Positions 1 to 8,159 of a stretch of DNA of 25,150 bases are shown piece by piece. Source of the stretch: an uncultured Rickettsiales bacterium (GTDB lineage Bacteria > Pseudomonadota > Alphaproteobacteria > UBA8366); NCBI GenBank assembly GCA_913046825.1, contig CAJWTF010000042.1:1-25150 (forward strand), read 5' to 3'. How positions within the stretch are numbered: the stretch's first letter is position 1; every line of letters starts with the position of its first letter. Position numbers and translations under genes: made by a program. Under the pieces are notes generated by a model. The model searched no databases. It saw nothing but the letters and a program-made list of their open reading frames with translations, and was not told where the DNA came from.

Positions 1-513
1 GGGCGAAAGGACATATCCCACCACTTCGTCTTGGGTCCCGAAGGTGTCGCGTTCTCCCTGACAGAACAGGCTGGGGGTCCGCAAACCGCCAAGATGTTCC
101 GTCCTCACTTTCTCCGGCTTTCCCGGCGGATGAAATGGATACCCGAGACAGACCAATCCAGCAGCGCTGATCTCATCGGCAATCATACTTGCGACGCGCC
201 CGCCCATTGATTTACCACCCACGATTAGGCGGGAGCAATCGATCCCCTCTACGGCTTGCCGCCACGCTTCGCAAAGAACAGGCAACCGATCCGGCCAAGC
301 CTTCTTTCCCGTTGGGCGCCGTCGGGCCATATAGGGGAATTCGAAACGACCGACGCGTAAGCCCGCTTGCGATAATGCCGTCGATATCATCTCCATGAAC
401 GGCGCATCCATGGGCTGGCCCGCCCCATGAGCCAATACGATCACATAAGGTGAATCCATCGGACCATTCCAAAGGAAACTGGCTTTTTGCTCAACATACG
501 GTTCTTGATTCAT
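1..513 (-). CDS. alpha/beta hydrolase, KANL3/Tex30-like, C-terminus beyond left edge
   Basis: The reverse strand is open for 171 codons from ATG at 513 to the window edge, so the 3' end is missing. The product looks like a small cytoplasmic alpha/beta hydrolase of the dienelactone-hydrolase / KANL3-Tex30 type. Seen: an oxyanion-region motif LAHGAGQPMD at residues 28-36, the nucleophile elbow GGKSMGGR with Ser102, a GYPFHPPGKPE segment at 124-134, and a candidate acid Asp156 in GERDTFGT. The catalytic His would lie past the edge. AGAGGA about ten bases upstream supports the ATG at 513; another in-frame ATG lies at 537. The substrate is unknown. Family assignment is good, exact function open. 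Confidence 0.85.
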   Translation of the reverse strand, partial: MNQEPYVEQKASFLWNGPMDSPYVIVLAHGAGQPMDAPFMEMISTALSQAGLRVGRFEFPYMARRRPTGKKAWPDRLPVLCEAWRQAVEGIDCSRLIVGGKSMGGRVASMIADEISAAGLVCLGYPFHPPGKPEKVRTEHLGGLRTPSLFCQGERDTFGTQDEVVGYVLSP

Positions 514-650
514 CGTCTTGCAATCCTCTTGTGGCATCTTGCTCAATTCGAATCAGCCGCGCTACATCGCCAAAAGACGTTGCCATCTTCCCAATAGCAC
601 TAGCGTCATCCTCCCTTTGGCAATCGGCGGCAAGTGCCCATTGCGGCTAG

Positions 651-1175
651 AGTTCTTGTATAAGCGAACTAATCGCAACGGACGGGTCGCTAGTCGTCAC
701 GTCCGCAGCAGAACAATTGGTCACCTTAACGATGGACAACCAAGTTTTCGATATTCCTATCCTCGCTGTGCAGGATATCGTCAAGCCGCTCAAAAATTAC
801 GCCTGTACCCCTATCCGCCGTGGCCGGTGGAATAAATCTTCGTGGTTGCATCGTCAACGTCATAGACTTGCGCCACTGTTTAGGTGACCTGACCTATCAT
901 GAAAGCCGGTATCAGATGGGCGTCACAGTCGAATATCACAATAAACTGCGTACGCCGCTCGTCGATAAAATCGGAGAGTTTGTCGCCGTCGAACAATTTC
1001 TCATCAAAAAAGCGCCCGCGACATCAAGTGAACCACTGCGCGACTCTGTAAAGGTATTATCCGACGCAAGGAGAATATGTTGGTCGTCTTGGACGTTAAA
1101 AAAAACTTTGACCCGGAGTCGATTTTCAGCACGCCGACGACAACGCGCAAGCGCCTAAAGGTCGATCACTATTAA
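651..1175 (+). pseudogene. cheW remnant with at least two frameshifts
   Basis: Three overlapping frame segments together resemble a CheW chemotaxis adaptor, the SH3-like scaffold that couples receptors to CheA. In one frame (about 651-792) residues read EQLVTLTMDNQVFDIPIL then AVQDIVKPL. The frame changes at a run of five A at 792-796 and continues as ITPVPLSAVAGG, INLRGCIVNVIDLR and LVDKIGEFVAVEQF to about 1050. It then shifts again to MLVVLDVKK, FDPESIFSTPTTTRKRLKVDHY and a TAA at 1173. INLRG.IVNVIDLR and LVVLDVKK are hallmark CheW patches. No single frame encodes the domain, so the gene is broken unless the sequence has indel errors at homopolymers. No other chemotaxis gene is in the window. 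Confidence 0.75.
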
Positions 1176-1620
1176 ACAGGTCGACAAGAAAATTGCATTT
1201 GAAGTCAAAAGGTGCAGACCAGAAGCTAACGATAGCGAACCAACGGATTCGGAAAGCGACGCTCCGAATAAATCCGCTTCTAATTCCGGGGCACGGTCCA
1301 TCTTCGATCGCATTGGCGGCGAGATCGGTGTCCATAGCGAGGTATCGTTGCTGCCTAATCGGCTCTTGGAAGACCCTCAATTAGAGAACAGCGTTTCTGC
1401 CTCAAATACCGAACAGGTCATCGCCACCTTCGTCGGCCTCCTGACTAAACGTCTCGGCGGTCCGGATGCATCATATGTTGGAAATTCAATTGAAGATACA
1501 CTGGCCGATTTACAGATTAGTCGGGCGCAGCTCAACGACATTGTCCATCATCTACGCTCAGCGTTAGAAGTTATAGAAATGCTGGCGGATTTAGTGGACG
1601 TAGTGCTCACAGCGCTTTAA
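1159..1620 (+). pseudogene. degraded group 1 truncated hemoglobin-like domain
   Basis: An open frame with no good start codon (first ATG at 1348, inside the domain) encodes an acidic Ser-rich stretch (EANDSEPTDSESD, about 1222-1260) and then a group 1 truncated globin fold: SIFDRIGGEIGV, NRLLEDPQL, TEQVIATFVGLLTKRLGG, a YVGNSIEDTLADL helix and a C-terminal helix ending at TAA 1618. In heme-binding relatives the F-helix has a His where this sequence has Leu (IEDTLADL against the usual pattern like MKAAHAHL), so heme binding is probably lost. It directly follows the cheW remnant and begins in a frame reachable from it by a one-base shift at about 1170-1174, so it may be the C-terminal part of a former CheW-globin protein. 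It overlaps the end of the TfoX gene by four bases, tail to tail. Confidence 0.6.
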
Positions 1621-1979
1621 TCGACGGAACGTTTTCTTTTTTTCCGTTTAGCCGCCAAGGCCGCCACAAATGCCTTTTGAGCCCATTCGGCAAGAATATC
1701 TGGATCATCCAGGACATCGTCGGAAGTTTCCGAATACGGCATCTCTACCGGCCCTTTGTTGTTCTTATACCGATAGGTAAATGGTTTAATACCGCGTGCT
1801 TCAAAATCCCCGCGATTGCGATCATCGGTCCGCAAATACAAAACATGCAACGCCACTAACCCAAACATCACATCATCTTGATAAAGACCTGATCCGCCGA
1901 ACATCCGGCGAGTGTCCACGCCGTCGTATTCACGAAACTGATCTACCAAATATCGGCTGAACTCCGAATTGGTCGCCAT
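1617..1979 (-). CDS. TfoX/Sxy N-terminal domain protein
   Basis: A 120-residue protein that is essentially one TfoX_N domain. Seen: the signature RRMFGGSGLYQDDVMFGLV near residues 24-42, LYLRTDD at 48-54, the FTYRYKNNKGPVEMPY segment and an acidic then strongly basic tail (KRKKRKRS) that may bind nucleic acid. Full-length Sxy activates competence genes with CRP in gammaproteobacteria, but single-domain TfoX_N proteins in alphaproteobacteria have no established role. AGAGAG lies upstream of ATG 1979. It starts 11 bases after the CoA-transferase stop on the same strand, so it is probably the last gene of the fumarase operon. The family is clear, the function is not. Confidence 0.85.
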   Translation of the reverse strand: MATNSEFSRYLVDQFREYDGVDTRRMFGGSGLYQDDVMFGLVALHVLYLRTDDRNRGDFEARGIKPFTYRYKNNKGPVEMPYSETSDDVLDDPDILAEWAQKAFVAALAAKRKKRKRSVD

Positions 1980-1990
1980 CGAATTGCTCT

Positions 1991-3136
1991 CTACTCAAAA
2001 TTCAATTCAGCCAAAATTTCGGTTCGGTCGCCATCCAATGCAGGTATACGGGCCCGGTTGTCATTTGGCTTCAACGGCATGCAACCGGGCACATTCACGA
2101 ATGGTAAATCAGGAACGCCATCCAAGGGTTGCCACGCCACGCTGCCGACTGCGGCTACATGCCCGTCCCGCGCCGCATCCTGGTAATCGTTCACGATCGC
2201 ATAGGGTACGTCGGCCACCGCGAAAGCCTCCGCAAGATCGCTCAGGTCGCGTGCCGCGACAGCAAGCTCGATCGGTGGTAACAATTCTTCGACATGCGCG
2301 CGCCTTCCCTCGATACTGTTGAATCGTTCGTCGTCGGCCATATCAGACAACCCCAATACGGCGCAGAGCGACCGAAAGAATTTTTCGCGCACCACGGAGA
2401 TATTGATGTATCCATCCGCAGCCGTATAGGTGCCGGTCGGCGGCAAGGGACTGCCGCGCGGTGGCGTCGGATCGATTTCTCGCGCGATCAGGCCCTGTTG
2501 CTGAAAAAGTAACATTGCCTGCATCAAGCTGACATCCAAGCGTCGACCGCCGCCATGTACCGCGCGCCCGTAAAGGGCGGTTACCAGAGTCTGATAAGCG
2601 ATCAAACCGGTTGTGTAATCCGGAACGGGGAATTCAATCCGCTTGGGTGCTCCATCGTTGTCCGGATTGCTCGTCATTAATCCCGAAAAAGCCTGCAAGA
2701 TCGCATCGGTCGCGGGGCGATCCGCATACGGTCCACTCTGCCCAAAACCGGTAATCGACATGTAGATAAGATTTTCATTCTCAGCGCGCAGCGCCTCGTA
2801 TCCGAGGCCGAGCCGTTCCGCTACACCGGCCCGATTGCTCTCCATGAACACATCGGCCCCTCGCGTAAGCGCTCGCACGATTTCCATACCTTCAGACGAC
2901 TTCAAATCGGCGACGATTGCGCGCTTACCTCGGTTGCTTGCCACATAAGCGGCACTTCGATCCGGCCCCGCCGGTACGCCCAACCGCCGTGACCAATCGC
3001 CCTCCGGAGGCTCTACTTTCACAACGTCGGCGCCGTTTTGAGCCATCAACATCGCGCAATAGGGCCCCGCTAGCCCTTGGGTTAAATCGATCACACGCAA
3101 CCCGTCGAAAGCTGGCTTAAATTCAGGACCAATCAT
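1991..3136 (-). CDS. CaiB/BaiF-type (class III) CoA-transferase
   Basis: A 381-residue cytoplasmic CoA-transferase that moves CoA between carboxylic acids through an aspartyl-CoA anhydride. Seen: N-terminal LRVIDLTQGLAGPYCAMLMAQNGADVVKVE (residues 13-42), the region around RPATDAILQAFSGLM carrying the expected catalytic Asp (Asp144), GFGQSGPY just before it, and DVSLMQAMLLF further on. Length fits the family. Its ATG overlaps the end of the upstream hot-dog gene by 14 bases, indicating translational coupling. Substrate cannot be read from sequence. With a class I fumarase and a MaoC-like protein upstream, a C4/C5 dicarboxylate such as mesaconate, itaconate or citramalate is a reasonable guess (inference only). 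No citramalyl-CoA lyase gene is in the window. Confidence 0.92.
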   Translation of the reverse strand: MIGPEFKPAFDGLRVIDLTQGLAGPYCAMLMAQNGADVVKVEPPEGDWSRRLGVPAGPDRSAAYVASNRGKRAIVADLKSSEGMEIVRALTRGADVFMESNRAGVAERLGLGYEALRAENENLIYMSITGFGQSGPYADRPATDAILQAFSGLMTSNPDNDGAPKRIEFPVPDYTTGLIAYQTLVTALYGRAVHGGGRRLDVSLMQAMLLFQQQGLIAREIDPTPPRGSPLPPTGTYTAADGYINISVVREKFFRSLCAVLGLSDMADDERFNSIEGRRAHVEELLPPIELAVAARDLSDLAEAFAVADVPYAIVNDYQDAARDGHVAAVGSVAWQPLDGVPDLPFVNVPGCMPLKPNDNRARIPALDGDRTEILAELNFE

Positions 3137-3896
3137 GAATCAGAATCTCGCTCACTGTTTTGCCGTCTTGGTTTCGTGCCCGAAAATGGGTTCCCCCACA
3201 TACTTCAAGATCAAGGAGATCATCCCAGAATATGGGCCGCCGAAACCCCGCCTCAACGTCGAACGTATCCGCGAGACCTCCCCGAACCATCTCCTGAAAC
3301 AAAATGGTGAACCCCATCAATCCTTGAGCGATCGGTGCCCGCATCCCGATTGCGGCTGCGGCCTCCGCGTCATGATGCGCCGGCAGGTGCGGAAACTCGA
3401 AACTATATCCGCTCACCATAGCGGGTGTAATTTGCATCGATCGAAGCGCATAATAGCTCTCAGTTTCCAGTTCTGACATTCGGGTCTTCGCGGCGATCGT
3501 TGACGGATCAGCATCCAAAATCAAACTCTGATGATCAATCGTGACAGGCATGGTTCCGTCGGCGCGCTGAAACGCAAAGCCAATATGGATGTATCGCCCA
3601 CGCCGATCCGGTCGCACATTATCGACGCGCGCCAACACTTGCAGATTTTCTCCCAGTGAAACGGGTGCGCTTTGACGTACCCGGACACCGACATGCAATC
3701 GCTTGGCTCCGAGAGCATCACGAGGCCGAGCCCCGTGCAGACAATCATTCGCAAGAATGGAAACATCAACTGAGTTCCCAAACAATGTGCCGTCCACGTC
3801 CACTGCGCGATGAAACATTCCCTGACGCGCGCGGTCGACGGTGGTATCCCAAGTAGGCAGACAATAGCCGATGGTCTCGTGTGCCGGAACAGACAC
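3123..3896 (-). CDS. MaoC-like double hot-dog protein, catalytic Asp apparently missing
   Basis: A 257-residue protein with two hot-dog-like halves, resembling MaoC/FAS1-type hydratases (for example itaconyl-CoA or mesaconyl-C4-CoA hydratase). The second half has PAHHDAEAAAAIGMRAPIAQGLMGF, matching the pattern H-x-D-x-E-x-A ... PIAHGL of hydratases. The residues that should read G-D-x-N-P before the His are F-P-H-L-P (about residues 168-172), so the usual catalytic Asp and Asn are absent while the His (174/175) is kept. I chose GTG at 3896, one base after the fumarase stop, because it has an AAGGCG-type site; a TTG at 3941 inside the fumarase gene is possible. The gene sits between fumarase and CoA-transferase and overlaps the latter. 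It may be a divergent hydratase, thioesterase or non-catalytic partner. Confidence 0.75.
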   Translation of the reverse strand: MSVPAHETIGYCLPTWDTTVDRARQGMFHRAVDVDGTLFGNSVDVSILANDCLHGARPRDALGAKRLHVGVRVRQSAPVSLGENLQVLARVDNVRPDRRGRYIHIGFAFQRADGTMPVTIDHQSLILDADPSTIAAKTRMSELETESYYALRSMQITPAMVSGYSFEFPHLPAHHDAEAAAAIGMRAPIAQGLMGFTILFQEMVRGGLADTFDVEAGFRRPIFWDDLLDLEVCGGTHFRARNQDGKTVSEILIHDWS

Positions 3897-3897
3897 G

Positions 3898-5514
3898 TCA
3901 GATCGCCTTGAAGAAGTCCTGGCCTTTGTCGTCGGTGACAATAAAGGCTGGGAAGTTTTCTACTTCAATTCGCCAGATCGCTTCCATGCCGAGATCTTCA
4001 AAGGCAATGCATTCGACTTTCTTGATGCAATCGAGGGCGAGGCGCGCTGCCGGGCCACCGATGGATCCGAGATAAAATCCACCATTCTTCTGACAAGCTT
4101 GCCGCACAATATCCGAGCGATTTCCCTTGGCGAGCATGATCATCGAACCGCCTGCTTCCTGGAACTGATCCACGTACGAATCCATCCGTCCAGCCGTGGT
4201 CGGACCGAATGATCCGGACGCATACCCCTCCGGTGTCTTAGCTGGCCCGGCATAGTAAATCGGGTGATCCTTGAAGAATTGCGGCAGTGGATCGCCTTTC
4301 TCCAAACCTTCGCGAAGACGCGCATGGGCGGAATCACGAGCAACGATGATTGGCCCTGTTAGTTCCAACCGCGTTTTCACCGGATATTGGGTGAGAGTTC
4401 CCAAGATTTCCGACATCGAGCGATTGAGGTCTATCTTGACCACTTCGCCGTCTAATTCTCCTTCGACGATCTCCGGCAGGTATTGCGCCGGATTGTGCTC
4501 CAGTTGCTCCAAGAACACACCGTCCTTGCTGATTTTCCCAATGACCTGGCGATCCGCCGAACAGGACACGCCGAGGCCTATAGGCAGGCTCGCACCGTGG
4601 CGCGGCAAGCGAATGACCCGCACGTCGTGACAGAAATATTTGCCGCCGAATTGTGCGCCTATTCCCATATCACGGGTTAGCTGGAGAACTTCCTGTTCCA
4701 TCTCGGTATCTCGGAACGCCTGTCCCAAATCGCCGCCCGTCGTCGGCAATCCGTCTAGATAGCGGGCCGAAGCAAGCTTCACCGTCTTCATATTGTACTC
4801 GGCGGAAGTGCCGCCAATGACGATCGCCAAGTGATAAGGCGGGCAGGCAGCCGTGCCGAGTGTCCGGATCTTCTCATCCAAGAACGCAAGCATGGCCTTC
4901 TTGTTCAGACGAGCGGGCGTCTCTTGATACAGAAAGCTCTTGTTTGCCGAGCCGCCGCCCTTGGCCAGGAAGAGGAATTTGTATGCATCGCCGTCTTCCG
5001 CATAAATTTCGATCTGAGCCGGAAGATTGGTCTTGGTGTTCGTCTCTTCGTACATAGAGATCGGTGAGACCTGGCTGTATCGCAGATTGGTCTCCGTATA
5101 GGTGCGATGCACACCAATCGCGAGGGCCGCTTCGTCGCCACCACCAGTCCAAACGCTCTGTCCCTTCTTGCCCATGATAATGGCCGTGCCGGTATCCTGA
5201 CACATCGGCAAAATTCCACCGGCTGAGATATTAGCGTTCTTGAGCATGTCGTATGCGACATATTTGTCGTTATCGGAGGCTTCCGGATCGTCCAGAATGG
5301 TGCGGAGTTGAGCGAGGTGTCCCGGCCGCAAATAGTGATTAATTTCACGAAAGGCTTCGGCCGATAGCAGACTTAACGCTTCGGGATCTACTTTTAAGAC
5401 GTCCATACCGTCAAAATTGACCATCTCGACGAAGGTGCCGGAGAGCTTCCGATAGGGCGTCTCATCTGTGCCCAAAGGTAAAAGTTGATGGAATTCGAAA
5501 GGTTGCTCGCTCAT
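3898..5514 (-). CDS. fumA: class I (iron-sulfur) fumarate hydratase
   Basis: A 538-residue class I fumarase, the oxygen-sensitive [4Fe-4S] enzyme that interconverts fumarate and L-malate in the TCA cycle. Some relatives also hydrate mesaconate. Seen: [11 protein letters not shown] with Cys105, [14 protein letters not shown] with Cys224, and [11 protein letters not shown] with Cys318, the three cluster ligands at the same numbers as in E. coli Fum[12 protein letters not shown] (185-195) and [14 protein letters not shown] near the C-terminus are also typical. ATG 5514 follows GGGAG by eight bases; a GTG five codons upstream is less likely. It is the first gene of a tight minus-strand group (hot-dog protein, CoA-transferase, TfoX protein). 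That context leaves room for a mesaconase role beside the TCA function. Confidence 0.95.
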   Translation of the reverse strand: MSEQPFEFHQLLPLGTDETPYRKLSGTFVEMVNFDGMDVLKVDPEALSLLSAEAFREINHYLRPGHLAQLRTILDDPEASDNDKYVAYDMLKNANISAGGILPMCQDTGTAIIMGKKGQSVWTGGGDEAALAIGVHRTYTETNLRYSQVSPISMYEETNTKTNLPAQIEIYAEDGDAYKFLFLAKGGGSANKSFLYQETPARLNKKAMLAFLDEKIRTLGTAACPPYHLAIVIGGTSAEYNMKTVKLASARYLDGLPTTGGDLGQAFRDTEMEQEVLQLTRDMGIGAQFGGKYFCHDVRVIRLPRHGASLPIGLGVSCSADRQVIGKISKDGVFLEQLEHNPAQYLPEIVEGELDGEVVKIDLNRSMSEILGTLTQYPVKTRLELTGPIIVARDSAHARLREGLEKGDPLPQFFKDHPIYYAGPAKTPEGYASGSFGPTTAGRMDSYVDQFQEAGGSMIMLAKGNRSDIVRQACQKNGGFYLGSIGGPAARLALDCIKKVECIAFEDLGMEAIWRIEVENFPAFIVTDDKGQDFFKAI

Positions 5515-5582
5515 CGAACCGGCTCCCACAAAGAATTGATTTTTACGGCGGCAGTTTGCCCTGGCGCGCGGTGAGAGACCAG

Positions 5583-6014
5583 TCAGATTAAGATCGGAGC
5601 AAAAAAGTTCAGCCTTGCTTCACCGGCTGGCACCACAATAAAAAAATTTATTTCGCTCGTACGGTCGTTGAAACTTTCTTCAGTAACACGGATTTCCTGA
5701 TTTCCACCGCAAAGCCTCAGCAAAAAGGCCTGCGCTTCCTTCTTTCGGTCGGTCTCGTTGATTGCGATAGGAAGAAGCTCGACGTTGCTCGGCCACCGCA
5801 CGAGGACTTCGTAGCTATCGCCCAGCCATTGCACCTTATCGGTGCGGCGATTGACTTTCGCGACCAAGAATCCGTATTGATCATCAGCGCGTTTTACGCG
5901 GTATTCAAGCCAGTCAGCGAACCTATCGTCGTTGAATGGGTAGTACCCGCCAAGGGCCACAGAAAGAATAGCCGCAGTAAGCAAACGTGAAATTGTAATT
6001 CTATGCCGTGTCAT
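5583..6014 (-). CDS. hypothetical protein with N-terminal membrane anchor or signal sequence
   Basis: I do not recognise this family. The frame starting at ATG 6014 gives 143 residues: a basic start ([10 protein letters not shown]), one hydrophobic segment at about 10-23 ([15 protein letters not shown]), and then a soluble domain rich in charged and aromatic residues ending with a hydrophobic FFAPILI tail. The arrangement suggests an anchored or exported periplasmic protein. The frame is open further upstream to 6128, but the added residues look unlike protein and no ribosome site supports them; the site at 6014 is also weak (only GAG nearby). It lies 68 bases upstream of fumarase on the same strand, with no evident functional link. 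Confidence 0.5.
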   Translation of the reverse strand: MTRHRITISRLLTAAILSVALGGYYPFNDDRFADWLEYRVKRADDQYGFLVAKVNRRTDKVQWLGDSYEVLVRWPSNVELLPIAINETDRKKEAQAFLLRLCGGNQEIRVTEESFNDRTSEINFFIVVPAGEARLNFFAPILI

Positions 6015-6328
6015 CTCGATCAACCGCTTGTGTAGGCACATAAAAAGCGGCGCGAACGAGCGAAATTTATGAAAAAGGCAGGATCTCCAAAATGTATCGA
6101 GAGACGGAACGCCAACAACTGGCATCAAGCGCGCGGTTTCTCACGAATGAATTACATCATCTTTGATGAGTCTTGTATTCTTAAAAGTGGCGATCACGAA
6201 GTGTAATGCATACGTAGCTGTCAATCAGTCGCAAGCACGCAATACAGGATACCGATACAATGACATTCGATTAAACAAGAACGACGCAAAGGTGGCAGCC
6301 TTCCGCGCGCTGGCTGTTATCGGTTCCG

Positions 6329-6523
6329 GTGTTGCTCGCCGCCGGAACGCTATCGGCAATCTCAACAGTCGTGATCCCTCCGCAAGTCTTTGCAGATATC
6401 CGCGGGGGAATCAGCGTTCTGCATTTTATCGCGGAAGCACCTGTGTTCGATCCGCCTGAATTTGGTGTCTCTCACGTGGAGGAAGCGCATGAGATGGCTC
6501 CGGCGCAAGGTGAGATCGAGTAA
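6329..6523 (+). CDS. possible small membrane or exported protein
   Basis: This lies in the 520-base stretch between the anchored protein and the SDR gene. A 64-residue frame from GTG 6329 has a hydrophobic N-terminus (LLAAGTLSAISTVVIPP) followed by a plausible soluble part (FADIRGGISVLHFIAEAP, then an acidic end). The same frame stays open upstream to a TAA at 6272 and reads protein-like (WQPSARWLLSVPV), and an ATG at 6260 precedes that stop by four codons, so the true start or a nonsense change is unclear. No convincing ribosome site is seen. The rest of the stretch (6015-6270) shows nothing recognisable. Confidence 0.3.
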   Translation: MLLAAGTLSAISTVVIPPQVFADIRGGISVLHFIAEAPVFDPPEFGVSHVEEAHEMAPAQGEIE

Positions 6524-6536
6524 TTAAGGGGCCTTT

Positions 6537-7274
6537 TTAAATACGCCCACCGCCGACTCGAATATTGGCGCCAGCCGTATACGACGCCTTGTCGCTGAGC
6601 AGCCAGATGATGGCCTCTGCGATTTCTTCGGGCTGTGCCACGCGACCGATGGGAATATTCGGACCCTGGGTCGCCAGCTTGTTGGGAGACGGCATATCCG
6701 TTTCCGTCAGGCCCGGGGCCACGGTATTGACCCGGATACCTTCGCCTGCGACTTCCTGGCTCAATCCGATGGTCAGGCTGTTCACCGCTCCTTTGGATGC
6801 GGCATAAAGCACGCCGTCATTGGGGTTCCCCAACCGCGCCGAGCCAGAGGAAACATTGACAATAGCCCCACCGGCCCCGCCGTGCTTTGTCGACATCCGT
6901 CTCACCGCTTCGCGCGCGCACAGAAAACATCCCTGCACGTTCACCGCGAGCACCCGGGAAATATCGTCCGCGTCTAACGCATCGAGACGCCCCCTTGGCC
7001 CGTGAATGCCTGCATTGTTGACCAGCCCCGTGACAGTACCGAGGGTCTGATCAACGGTCCCGAACATGCGCAAAATATCCGCTTCGATACCGGTATCCCC
7101 TTGCACCGCGATGGCGGTACCGCCAACCGATTCGATTTCGGTGCGAACGCGTTCTGCAGCATCAGCATCGCTGCGATAGTTGATCGCAACCACATGCCCA
7201 TCGGCGGCACAAAGACGCGCGGTCGCGGCGCCTATGCCACGGCTAGCTCCGGTGATAAGCGTCACCCGTTTCAT
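6537..7274 (-). CDS. SDR-family oxidoreductase (3-oxoacyl reductase-like)
   Basis: A 245-residue classical short-chain dehydrogenase/reductase, a cytoplasmic NAD(P)-dependent enzyme. Seen: cofactor motif TGASRGIG at 8-15, NNAG at 86-89, the structural Asn112 in VNVQG, Ser142/143 in NVSSGSA, and the catalytic Tyr157 and Lys161 in YAASK. PG.TETDM follows at 187-194 and the C-terminus ends in an IRVGGGRI strand. The NYRSD segment after the second strand would suit NADP(H) (inference). GGGAGA precedes ATG 7274. It begins 20 bases after sspB on the same strand and may be read through from it, although a shared role is not obvious. Substrate unknown. Confidence 0.9.
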   Translation of the reverse strand: MKRVTLITGASRGIGAATARLCAADGHVVAINYRSDADAAERVRTEIESVGGTAIAVQGDTGIEADILRMFGTVDQTLGTVTGLVNNAGIHGPRGRLDALDADDISRVLAVNVQGCFLCAREAVRRMSTKHGGAGGAIVNVSSGSARLGNPNDGVLYAASKGAVNSLTIGLSQEVAGEGIRVNTVAPGLTETDMPSPNKLATQGPNIPIGRVAQPEEIAEAIIWLLSDKASYTAGANIRVGGGRI

Positions 7275-7294
7275 AAACTTCTCCCTGTGAGAAT

Positions 7295-7798
7295 CTATTT
7301 CTTGCGAAAAGCGTCGAGCGTCACGACATTCGCACCGTCTTCCTCTGCGGCTTCCGGCGGGGTTTCGACGGCTTCTTCCGCCGTTGTCGTGTTGTTCGGC
7401 TCACTCTCATCCAAAGTGATCGGCGAGGTTAGATCGCTCTCGCCGTCGAACTTTAATTGCAGGCCAAAATTCACGGATGGATCGGCAAATGCCTTGATAG
7501 CTGAATATGGAACAATCAGACGTTCCTGAATATCGTTGAAGCTGAGGTTCACCATAAATCGATCATCTTCCAGGATTAGATCCCAGAACTGATGCTGCAA
7601 CACGATGGTCATTTCTTCGGGGAATTTTTCGTGTAGGTGATCCGGAATGTCAACTTCCGGATGCTCGGTGGCAAACGTGATATAGAGATGGTGGGTGCCC
7701 GGTAGCCCATGTTTAGCAACCTGCTCCAATGCGTCGATAACTACACTTCGCAGCGCGCGTTCGACCATTCGCTCGTAGCTCAGAATGTCGTTGCTCAT
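7295..7798 (-). CDS. sspB: SspB-family ClpXP adaptor, alphaproteobacterial type
   Basis: A 167-residue adaptor expected to bind ssrA-tagged proteins and hand them to the ClpXP protease. Seen: an N-terminal helix (ERMVERALRSVVIDALEQV), the peptide-binding fold with HHLYITFATEHPEVDIP (41-57) and LQHQFWDLILEDD followed by VNLSFNDI, then VPYSAIKAFADPSVNFGLQ. A Glu/Thr/Pro-rich flexible linker (about 125-155) leads to a C-terminal NVVTLDAFRKK, which has the position and look of the ClpX-binding (XB) tail. GGGGGAG and GAGG lie upstream of ATG 7798. It is directly downstream of the tmRNA gene on the same strand, so the tag-making RNA and its adaptor sit together. Confidence 0.92.
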   Translation of the reverse strand: MSNDILSYERMVERALRSVVIDALEQVAKHGLPGTHHLYITFATEHPEVDIPDHLHEKFPEEMTIVLQHQFWDLILEDDRFMVNLSFNDIQERLIVPYSAIKAFADPSVNFGLQLKFDGESDLTSPITLDESEPNNTTTAEEAVETPPEAAEEDGANVVTLDAFRKK

Positions 7799-7848
7799 AG
7801 CCTCGTTATCGCTCCCCCTTTCGCGACCGTCCCAGGGCCGCGCGAATA

Positions 7849-8153
7849 AGTGGGGGGCTTCTGTTGCCCGGTGCCCCCCGGACCGCGCTTGCTTATTTAA
7901 CTAAAAGCTAATTAAGCAGCGAGGCGGGCTTCGCCCGCAAAGTTATCATTGGCAAATATTACCATGGCCCGATAACGGCGGTGCCATACCGAGAACAAGC
8001 CAAACCTTTACTACGTACGTCGATCCTGAATCGCCCCCATTTGAGCGGCCGCCGCAGCGTGCCGCCCGAAACTGGTGGAGGCGCCGGGTACTGCCCCCGG
8101 GTCCGTTCCGCTTATTTCGTAAGGCCATTTAGCGCCATAGTCGGTTAACCGAC
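7849..8153 (-). ncRNA. ssrA: tmRNA, circularly permuted two-piece form
   Basis: Read on the reverse strand, the 3' acceptor piece comes first. A stem CCGGG-loop-CCCGG, the T-arm equivalent, is followed by CGCCTCCACCA with the CCA end at 8073. A short intervening segment (8072-8039) follows, and then the coding piece starts at 8038 with GGGGGCGATTCAGGATCGAC, whose GGGGGCG pairs with CGCCTCC to form the acceptor stem. The tag frame at 7953-7915 reads ANDNFAGEARLAA and stops at TAA 7914-7912. A GC-rich hairpin (7852-7881) closes the 3' side. This permuted order and the ANDNF start are characteristic of alphaproteobacteria. Tag and acceptor stem are certain; the outer ends are estimates. The RNA rescues stalled ribosomes and marks the product for ClpXP. 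Confidence 0.93.
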
Positions 8154-8159
8154 ACTTCA

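Noticed and set aside
491..586. 31-codon reverse-strand frame overlapping the hydrolase start
   Set aside because: It reads somewhat protein-like but is short, has no homology I recognise, and overlaps a better supported gene start.
7852..7881. GC-rich hairpin as an independent terminator
   Set aside because: It lacks a T run and sits where the 3' structural hairpin of the tmRNA coding piece is expected, so I treat it as part of that RNA.
7946..8128. Reverse-strand open frame within the tmRNA gene
   Set aside because: It is an incidental frame across the acceptor and coding pieces of the structured RNA; the only translated part is the 13-codon tag in another frame.
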